Assembly: GCA_003558145.1 (NCBI GenBank)
Contig: PWMP01000158.1
Span: forward strand, 1 to 5,511
Reading direction: 5' to 3'
Origin: Elusimicrobiota bacterium
Lineage (GTDB): Bacteria > CG03 > SLGR01 > PWQF01
DNA: 5,511 nt
Notes under the pieces: model-generated
Told to the model about the DNA's origin: nothing
Databases searched by the model: none
Seen by the model: only the letters and a program-made list of their open reading frames with translations
Shown here: in pieces, positions 1 to 5,511 of the stretch
How positions within the stretch are numbered: the first letter of the stretch is position 1
Layout of the letters: each line of letters opens with the position of its first letter
Position numbers and translations under genes: made by a program

Positions 1-1825
1 CTTTAATAATAAGCCCAGCATCCTGTCTGAAATGAAAATCTGCCGGCCTCATCCTTCCGGGAAAATTAGACCTCGCTATGTTGGGAATAATCACTACCGG
101 AAACTGAAGGCCTTTTGACTGGTGTATTGACATCAGATGTACAACTCCCTCTACCCTGGGCCTTGCCTCCGCCTCGGCTATTTCGGCTTCCTCCAACTGA
201 CGCAGGTATTCAGTAAAATCCGCAAGGGTTGAAAATATATTGCGTGTCTGAAAATTTCTTGCCTGTCTTGTAAATTTTTCTATGTTTGACATCTGGCGGG
301 ACTGTTTTCCTCCGGGCATTGAAACGGTGCGGTAAGCTATTCCGCTTTCGTGTAGAAGGAACTGTATCAGTTCTACCAAAGTCAGTTCATTTTTCAGCTT
401 TCTTGCTTTTTCAATAAAATTCCTGAACATCACTGTCTTTTCATCTGATGCGGAAAGTACGGCTTCATATATGGTTGTATCTTTATTTTTTTTCGAGGCA
501 AGAGCGGCAATTTCAGAATCCGTAAACGCAAAAACTTCCAGGCGCATTACTCTCACGATATCTTTTTCATTATAAGGGTTATCAGCGCAGGATAGTAAAG
601 ACACCAGGTCTTTTATTTCAGGCTGACCGTAGAATCCTGTCCCGCCTACCGTTACTGTTTTTACCCCGGCATTTCTCAAAGCATCCTCATACATACGGCA
701 AGTTTTCACGCTTCTTAAAAGAATAGCAATATCATCCGGATGAGAGCCGGAGTCAAGAAAAAATTTTACCTTTGAAGAGACAAAAACAGCTTCCTGCCGC
801 CGGTTATCAGCAAGAAAAATTTCAATATCGCCTTTCTCTTCTTTATTTTCGCATTTAATCTCATGATATCCTTTCATCTTTTCCGCAAAAACGGTATTTA
901 CCATATCAGGGATAGGATAAAAACTTCGATAATTCTCTTTAAGAGTAGTCTTGTCGGATTCAGGCAGCTGATCGTAGTGCTCCATTATAAATTCCGGCGC
1001 GGCGCCGCGGAATCCGTATATTGACTGCTGTTCATCCCCTACAGCGAAAAAATTATTTTGCGGTTGGGCTATCAGTCTTAGCAGTTTCACCTGGGCCGGG
1101 TTGGTATCCTGATATTCATCCACAAGAACATGTATAAATTTGCGGGCGACCTCTTCTTTCACATTGCTGTTGTTTTTTATAATATTATAAGTCCGGGTAA
1201 GAAGACTGCCGAAATCCATAAGATTTTCCCTTTCAAGGTAACCCTCGTATTCCTTATAAAGGCAATATATAGCTCTGTGTATGTCAGCATTATCACGAAC
1301 GGCTGAAAGAAAAACATCGGAAGAAATCAGCTGCTGCTTAAGCTTGTTTATAAGGTCAAAAGATTCATTAAGAAACTTTTCCCTGGACATCTCAGTTACA
1401 ACGGAAAAATCCACATCCTTCTCGAGTACCCGGCAACCTAATTTCATAAAAAGCAGTTTTGCTTCTACTTCATCAATAACCTCAATATCGGAATCCATCC
1501 CGGCAGTATATGAGTTTTCTTTAAGAAACCTGCTGCAAAAAGCGTCTATTGTTGATATATGGGCATACCTCAGTATACCCGGATCTATTTCATCCTTTAA
1601 GCGGTTAAGCATTTCTTTTGCGGCTCTTTTGGTAAAAGTAACTGTCAGTATAGAAGAGCATGCCTGGTGAGCGTCAATTCCTTTTTCAATCATCCGCGAA
1701 TATATTGCAAGATATTTATTTATAAGTACTGTGGTTTTTCCCGTACCGGCTCCGGCTTTTACAATAAAAACGCCGGGAGTACTTTCTATTGCTTTTTTTT
1801 GTTCGGGATTAAAATCAGTCATCAT
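1..1825 (-). CDS. addA: AddA-like UvrD/RecB-family ATP-dependent helicase subunit (3' end outside window)
   Basis: This is the likely motor subunit of a cytoplasmic AddAB-type helicase-nuclease, which unwinds and resects double-strand DNA breaks for RecA-dependent repair. The frame is open from ATG at 1825 to the left edge, giving 608 visible residues and no stop. Superfamily 1 motifs appear in order: Q motif NPEQ (6-9), Walker A GAGTGKTT (25-32), motif Ia TFTKRAAKE (63-71), ISTIDAFCSRFL (about 90-101), DE-box VDEYQDT (235-241), motif III VGDEQQSIYGFRGA (262-275), motif IV ENYRS (297-301), and motif V IHQSKGLQFPVV (567-578). The residues needed for ATP hydrolysis are all present. The ISTIDAFC segment and the stretch after motif V resemble AddA/RecB more than UvrD/PcrA. 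The gene directly follows, and overlaps, an addB-like gene, which supports the AddA call. Motif VI and any C-terminal nuclease lie beyond the edge, so a motor-only UvrD-like protein is not excluded. The start could be ATG 1825 or the adjacent ATG 1822. Confidence 0.85.
   Translation of the reverse strand, partial: MMTDFNPEQKKAIESTPGVFIVKAGAGTGKTTVLINKYLAIYSRMIEKGIDAHQACSSILTVTFTKRAAKEMLNRLKDEIDPGILRYAHISTIDAFCSRFLKENSYTAGMDSDIEVIDEVEAKLLFMKLGCRVLEKDVDFSVVTEMSREKFLNESFDLINKLKQQLISSDVFLSAVRDNADIHRAIYCLYKEYEGYLERENLMDFGSLLTRTYNIIKNNSNVKEEVARKFIHVLVDEYQDTNPAQVKLLRLIAQPQNNFFAVGDEQQSIYGFRGAAPEFIMEHYDQLPESDKTTLKENYRSFYPIPDMVNTVFAEKMKGYHEIKCENKEEKGDIEIFLADNRRQEAVFVSSKVKFFLDSGSHPDDIAILLRSVKTCRMYEDALRNAGVKTVTVGGTGFYGQPEIKDLVSLLSCADNPYNEKDIVRVMRLEVFAFTDSEIAALASKKNKDTTIYEAVLSASDEKTVMFRNFIEKARKLKNELTLVELIQFLLHESGIAYRTVSMPGGKQSRQMSNIEKFTRQARNFQTRNIFSTLADFTEYLRQLEEAEIAEAEARPRVEGVVHLMSIHQSKGLQFPVVIIPNIARSNFPGRMRPADFHFRQDAGLIIK
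1815..1825 (-). other. 11-bp gene overlap, addB-like stop / addA-like ATGATG start
   Basis: The last codons of the addB-like gene (Asp-Asp-Asp then TGA, 1823-1815) overlap tandem in-frame ATG codons of the addA-like gene at 1825-1823 and 1822-1820, so the overlap is 11 or 8 bp. Upstream on the minus strand is an A-rich stretch (CAAAAGAATATG) with no convincing Shine-Dalgarno sequence. The layout fits translational coupling, which would keep the two subunits of one complex in balance. Confidence 0.6.
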
Positions 1826-4556
1826 CAATGTCGCATATTCTTTTGAAATAACACATCCTGCAGGCATTAGCGTCTAAAGGTCCGTCACCAAATTTCCCGG
1901 AGGAAATTTGTTCAACCTTTTCAAGCAGAAGATCACCCGCTTTTCTTATAACCTCAGCCGGACGCTCCTTTGAAAAATCTATATCCACCCGCATCTTTTC
2001 ACTTTCTCTCCTGAGCCAGTATATTGAGAATATTGCCGGCGACGGGCGACGGGCCCAGTAGTAAACAGGAATCTGAAAGTCATTGCCTCTTTCAACATTG
2101 TTCAACAGCGCTACTTCCATTTTGACGCTTTTGCCACTTTTATAATCAACAACCCGTTCTCCGCCGCTGACCAGACGGTCTATACGGTCATAGCGGCCCG
2201 TAAGAGTGACACCCCTGAAATCTGTTTCGAAACTTTCTTCTGTAGTAATAACTTCGAACTTCTCCTTATCTATACAGAGGTAATAACTTTCTATCATATT
2301 CCTGACTGTCTTAAAGAGATTTCTGCTTTCAAAAACTGAATAAAAACCGATATTCCCCCAAATTTGCTTAAGTTTTCTTACAGCTTTTTCATATTCATCA
2401 ATTGATTCTTTGTGTATTACTTCAAGCAGCCTGTGAGCTGCAATCCCAAGGAACTGGTTAACCGAAGGGGGCTCTTTTATTTTGAGAATCTGCGAATAAA
2501 AAAACTTTCTAGGGCAGGCAGTGAAGCTATTCAGGGCTGTGGCCGAATATTTTTCAGGAAGACCTCTTTTTACTTTATCACAAAGAGTTTCTGAATCAAA
2601 TTCCAGTATTTTTTTCAGAAATTCCAGGGCAGATTTCATTTTCCCTTCCTTTTCGGATTTGCGTAATTTATCCATATCTTCCGCAGGTATTACAGCTGCC
2701 GCTTTAAGAAGAAAATCATGAATGTCAATTATTTTTTCTCCCGTTAGAAATTGTTCCCGGCTCAGTTCCCTTTCCGATACAAAGGGGGAAATATCTGCAC
2801 GAGCGCCGCTGTCATCAGTTTTATACCAGCAGTAAACTGTATCTTGTCCACGGGTACGAGCTATGTTAAAAAGCCTTTTTTCAAATTCATACTGGTCATC
2901 TACTCCTGAAAAAGGCCTTAGGTCCAGATTTTTCCGGTCCTGGGAGGAAAGGAGAGGGTTTTCCCTGTAGGGCCTGGGAAACTCATCTTCGTTCATATCC
3001 ACAAGATAGGCCTTTTCAAACTCTTCTCCTTTGGACTGCTGTACAGTTATTATTCTGACTGCTTCAAGTTCCGGGGCATAAGGAATATCCATATCCTTTC
3101 CGAAACCCTTAAGAAGATCAAAAAGATTTTCCATGAAAATTTTAAAAGTAAGCGTTTTACCGTTAAACTTTTTGAAGTGTTCGGAGAATTCTTCCACAAC
3201 CCGGAGGAAATAACTGTACAGTGAGGCAAGAAATTCACAATCGGCTGATTTTTTAAGGAAATCAAGCTCCTCCATTATCCGGTATACGAAAGCCGCGGCG
3301 CTGAGTCCTTCGCTTTCTTTAAGCAGACTGCTTAGCTTTTCTTTAAATAAATTATATTCATCAGTATATTCTTTGGCAAAAACTTCATCAAATGATTTTT
3401 TTGTGAGCTGCTGTTTTATACGCAGTGAGTCAAGCCGGTCGGCGTTGAGAGCGCCGATTGCAATTATAGTTCTTTGAATATCCAGATCCGGCGAATTAAA
3501 ACCCTCTAGCGTGCACCGAAGAAAAGAAAGAAGGTCAATTATCTCTTTCTGCCTGAAAAAACCCACTCCTCCCCCGATAATATAGTTTATTCCCCTGCTT
3601 TTAAGGGCATCTGTAAAACTTTCCATGGTTTCACCGGAAGAGCGGGAAATAATGCATATCCGCTCAGGTCTAATGCCGGACTTAATGTCTTCGGCTATAT
3701 GGGATGCCGCCGCACGGGCCTGCTCGTCCCTGGTATATCCGCTTATTAAATATTCTCTGCGGGCCGTTCCGGGGACATTCATAATTTTAACTTCCGGATT
3801 GAAATTTCTTTCAAGCTTATCTCTGAAATAACGGGGCCGAGCACCGCGGAACCTGTAAATTGAACTCCCCTGGCTCAGTGATACAACAGAATCCGAAGCA
3901 TTCTTTAAGAGAGAAATAACTATGCGTGTCATTATGCTGTCCATATCTTCGGCTTCATAAATGAATATTTTTTTAAACTTCATTACATCCTTATGCTTTT
4001 CCAGAAGTTTTGCGGTAAAAAGCGTTAGGTCTACGAAATCAAGATAATTGAATTTTTTTAGGGTTTTTGAATAGATTTTTTCTATGCGGTCAAAATCAGA
4101 ATATTTCTCACTCAGCGGCCGGGAAAATTTCTTTATATTATCATTCCAGCCGGGATTGCGTTTCGCTATGTCCAGAAAGTCCGAAATGTCCTTTACCAGG
4201 CCGCTGCCGAAACCGCTCACAAAACCCGGGGATTTTCTGTTCTTAAGTATATTGCGCACAATCAGGCGTTTTTCAAAATCACTTACAACACGAAAACCCG
4301 GTTTTATGTCCCGGGATAAATGATAATTTTCGCGAAGTACTTTTTTACAGAATGAAGTTATGCTTTCGCACCACAACTCGGGATAGGATTCAAGTATCCG
4401 GCGCGCCGATTCTTTAAAATGCAGTGCAGATTTTTTTGAATTTGTCAGTATAAGTATTTCTTCGGATGGGACTGATTGGAGGGATTCAGAAATATGTTTT
4501 TTGATGTAATCTTTTTTGCCCGAAGCAGGCGGGCCGGTTATAAGTTTAACTGCCAC
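1815..4556 (-). CDS. addB: AddB-like subunit: degenerate UvrD-type helicase domain with C-terminal Fe-S RecB-family nuclease
   Basis: This 913-residue protein is the probable AddB partner of the following helicase, acting in the cytoplasm on DNA ends. The N-terminal two thirds follow the UvrD layout with decayed motifs: Walker A-like GPPASGKK (8-15, Lys where Thr/Ser is expected), IYEAED in place of VDEAQD (199-204), SSIYRFRGA (231-239), GGGVGFFRQKEI (328-339), TVQQSKGEEF (504-513), and a motif VI-like NIARTRG (564-570). The C-terminal domain (about 670-913) is an intact PD-(D/E)XK nuclease: AAHRLLE with His708, GRYDRIDR with Asp793, VDYKSGK with Asp804 and Lys806, and Gln828-x3-Tyr832. Cys681 (ACPRKFFY) and Cys899, Cys902 and Cys908 (C-x2-C-x5-C) match the AddB-type 4Fe-4S arrangement that closes around the nuclease. 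The GTG start is chosen because the frame has an upstream stop near 4620, no better start lies between, and it puts Walker A near the N terminus. At 913 aa it is shorter than Firmicute AddB (roughly 1150). An AdnA-like or lineage-specific RecB-family nuclease is the alternative. Confidence 0.88.
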   Translation of the reverse strand: MAVKLITGPPASGKKDYIKKHISESLQSVPSEEILILTNSKKSALHFKESARRILESYPELWCESITSFCKKVLRENYHLSRDIKPGFRVVSDFEKRLIVRNILKNRKSPGFVSGFGSGLVKDISDFLDIAKRNPGWNDNIKKFSRPLSEKYSDFDRIEKIYSKTLKKFNYLDFVDLTLFTAKLLEKHKDVMKFKKIFIYEAEDMDSIMTRIVISLLKNASDSVVSLSQGSSIYRFRGARPRYFRDKLERNFNPEVKIMNVPGTARREYLISGYTRDEQARAAASHIAEDIKSGIRPERICIISRSSGETMESFTDALKSRGINYIIGGGVGFFRQKEIIDLLSFLRCTLEGFNSPDLDIQRTIIAIGALNADRLDSLRIKQQLTKKSFDEVFAKEYTDEYNLFKEKLSSLLKESEGLSAAAFVYRIMEELDFLKKSADCEFLASLYSYFLRVVEEFSEHFKKFNGKTLTFKIFMENLFDLLKGFGKDMDIPYAPELEAVRIITVQQSKGEEFEKAYLVDMNEDEFPRPYRENPLLSSQDRKNLDLRPFSGVDDQYEFEKRLFNIARTRGQDTVYCWYKTDDSGARADISPFVSERELSREQFLTGEKIIDIHDFLLKAAAVIPAEDMDKLRKSEKEGKMKSALEFLKKILEFDSETLCDKVKRGLPEKYSATALNSFTACPRKFFYSQILKIKEPPSVNQFLGIAAHRLLEVIHKESIDEYEKAVRKLKQIWGNIGFYSVFESRNLFKTVRNMIESYYLCIDKEKFEVITTEESFETDFRGVTLTGRYDRIDRLVSGGERVVDYKSGKSVKMEVALLNNVERGNDFQIPVYYWARRPSPAIFSIYWLRRESEKMRVDIDFSKERPAEVIRKAGDLLLEKVEQISSGKFGDGPLDANACRMCYFKRICDIDDD
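4546..4556 (-). other. 11-bp gene overlap, transglycosylase stop / addB-like GTG start
   Basis: The GTG start of the addB-like gene (4556-4554) lies 11 bp upstream of the end of the transglycosylase TAA stop (4548-4546). The preceding 25 bases on the minus strand contain no purine-rich AGGAGG-type site; the nearest weak match is TTAGG, about 12 bases from the GTG. Translation of the second gene therefore probably depends on ribosomes terminating on the first. This is inferred from layout alone. Confidence 0.6.
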
Positions 4557-5511
4557 GAATGTACAGCCTAAGGCGCTGGTTGGGATAAATCCTGGCAGAA
4601 GAAAGATTATTCCACTGTTTTATCTGCTCTACACTGACATTATACCTGCGCGAAACAGCCCACAGGTTGTCCCCTCTGCGGACATTATAATATTCCACCC
4701 TTCTTATGCGCCTGTTTATTTCTTCTTCGCTTAGATAGGCCTTTAAGGCGGGAAGAGCTTCAAAACTTTTTACAAATTTTTCGTAGTTTTCTTCGGGAAT
4801 CCTTATGTTGTATTCACTTACAGGAGGGGTTGCCATCCTTCTGAGTTCGGGATTAAGAAGCTGTAGTTCCCGTATATCAGTTCCGCTCATAGAAGCTATA
4901 TCCCTTAAGTCAACGGCTCCTTTAAGGGTATACTTTTTATAGTTCAGGGGATTGTTTTCAATGCTTTCAAAACCAAAAACCTCAGGCTCCTTGGCTATAA
5001 AAATCGCGGCCATTATTTTAGGTACAAACTCCTCTGTCTCTCTCGGAAGATAAATTTCCCAGTAGTCATTTGTGTTCCACCGGCGTATATTTCTTCTCAC
5101 AGCGGTAGGGCCGTAGTTATATGCAGCCAGAGCCATTTCCCAGGTTCCGAACTCTTCATAAAGGTCTCTCAGGTAACATGCCGCCGCACGGGTTGATTTA
5201 CCCGGATCCCGTCTTTCATCAATCCAGTAATCTATTGTCAAACCCTTCATTTTTGCCGTACCTTCCATGAACTGCCATAATCCCACAGCACCGGCAGAGG
5301 AACGGGCAAAAGGATAATAGCCTGATTCTATTATGACAACATAAGCAAGATCGGCAGGAAGCCTCTCTTCGACAAGCATACCCTTTACCTCTTCCATATA
5401 AACGGCCGCTCTCTGGAGGTATCGGCTGAAATGTTCCCTTCCTCTTGTAGTATAATAGTTTTTCCATTTTTCCACCCGGGCATTATATATCAGGGGAAAA
5501 AGGTCGCTTTC
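4546..5511 (-). CDS. MltD-type membrane/periplasmic lytic transglycosylase with LysM domain (5' end outside window)
   Basis: This enzyme likely cleaves the MurNAc-GlcNAc bond of peptidoglycan, forming 1,6-anhydro-MurNAc ends during wall turnover. The open frame continues to the right edge, so 321 residues are visible. A GTG at 5475 is unlikely to be the true start, because the codons upstream (ending LIYNARVEKW) continue the family's conserved N-terminal helix. The SLT (goose-type lysozyme-like) domain spans about residues 45-170. It shows AYVVIIESGYYP with the predicted catalytic Glu at residue 62, GAVGLWQFM (74-82), AAYNYGP (129-135), and the MltD-family LPRETEEFVPKI (155-166). A divergent LysM-like stretch follows at about 190-243. 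A clear LysM domain ends the protein (about 275-319: YNVRRGDNLWAVSRRYNVSV, then a WNNL...IYPNQRLRLYI pattern), which would bind glycan strands. The signal peptide or lipobox expected for export is beyond the edge. The stop overlaps the start of the addB-like gene by 11 bp. I left the symbol blank because mltD orthology cannot be proven from a fragment. Confidence 0.9.
   Translation of the reverse strand, partial: ESDLFPLIYNARVEKWKNYYTTRGREHFSRYLQRAAVYMEEVKGMLVEERLPADLAYVVIIESGYYPFARSSAGAVGLWQFMEGTAKMKGLTIDYWIDERRDPGKSTRAAACYLRDLYEEFGTWEMALAAYNYGPTAVRRNIRRWNTNDYWEIYLPRETEEFVPKIMAAIFIAKEPEVFGFESIENNPLNYKKYTLKGAVDLRDIASMSGTDIRELQLLNPELRRMATPPVSEYNIRIPEENYEKFVKSFEALPALKAYLSEEEINRRIRRVEYYNVRRGDNLWAVSRRYNVSVEQIKQWNNLSSARIYPNQRLRLYIRGS

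Noticed and set aside
1281..1670. Plus-strand open frame of 129 codons
   Set aside because: It lies wholly antisense to the addA-like gene, whose motifs are continuous through this region. The translation is Ser-rich with no recognisable domain and there is no ribosome site, so it is a shadow frame.
1..1825. UvrD/PcrA mismatch-repair helicase instead of AddA
   Set aside because: The ISTIDAFC segment, the sequence after motif V, and the overlap with an addB-like gene favour AddA. It is not fully excluded because the C terminus is missing.
3050..3265. Minus-strand open frame of 71 codons
   Set aside because: An alternate frame within the addB-like gene with no start signal or domain.
4516..4734. 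Plus-strand open frame of 72 codons across the transglycosylase/addB junction
   Set aside because: It is antisense to the LysM-coding end and the Walker A region, both clearly real; low-complexity hydrophobic translation with no family resemblance.
5219..5467. Minus-strand open frame of 82 codons rich in Cys and Arg
   Set aside because: It is an alternate frame inside the SLT domain of the transglycosylase. The Cys-rich look comes from reading the catalytic region out of frame and is not a zinc-binding protein.
5473..5475. GTG at 5475 as the true start of the transglycosylase
   Set aside because: The frame stays open to the edge and the twelve upstream codons fit the family's conserved helix before the catalytic domain. 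A start here would also leave no export signal.
1..5511. Mobile element, defence island, CRISPR array or RNA gene
   Set aside because: No transposase, inverted or direct repeat array, tRNA-like or rRNA-like stretch was seen. The strand is filled by three housekeeping-type genes with similar composition.

Overview
The window is almost entirely coding, and every supportable gene lies on the minus strand, so transcription runs from high to low coordinates. It holds three genes in a tight cluster: the 3' part of a lytic transglycosylase with a C-terminal LysM domain (4546-5511, its start lies beyond the right edge), a complete AddB-like protein (1815-4556, 913 aa), and the 5' part of an AddA-like UvrD/RecB-family helicase (1-1825, 608 aa visible, running off the left edge). 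There is no intergenic gap. Consecutive genes overlap by 11 bp at both junctions (4546-4556 and about 1815-1825), and neither downstream start has a good Shine-Dalgarno sequence. This points to one operon with translational coupling.

The two DNA-processing genes together look like an AddAB (RexAB)-type helicase-nuclease, which resects double-strand DNA ends and prepares them for RecA loading. The order addB then addA is the usual order for this pair. The AddA-like subunit has an intact ATPase motor: Q motif, Walker A, DE-box, motifs III, IV and V. The AddB-like subunit keeps the overall UvrD layout, but its ATPase residues have decayed (Walker A Thr/Ser replaced by Lys, DE-box Asp replaced by Tyr). 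Its C-terminal RecB-type nuclease and four iron-sulfur cysteines are intact. The visible logic is therefore one motor subunit (AddA) plus a pseudo-helicase scaffold carrying a nuclease (AddB). Whether AddA also carries a nuclease lies outside the window.

The upstream transglycosylase is an MltD-type peptidoglycan enzyme with no obvious functional link to DNA repair. Its presence suggests a bacterium with a periplasm, probably diderm. Base composition by eye is about 40-45% G+C. I cannot assign a phylum from these three genes. No RNA gene, mobile element, CRISPR array, terminator or promoter is apparent. The window looks like ordinary chromosomal core sequence. The most notable points are the degenerate AddB motor and the coupling of a cell-wall enzyme to a recombination nuclease, rather than a new system.
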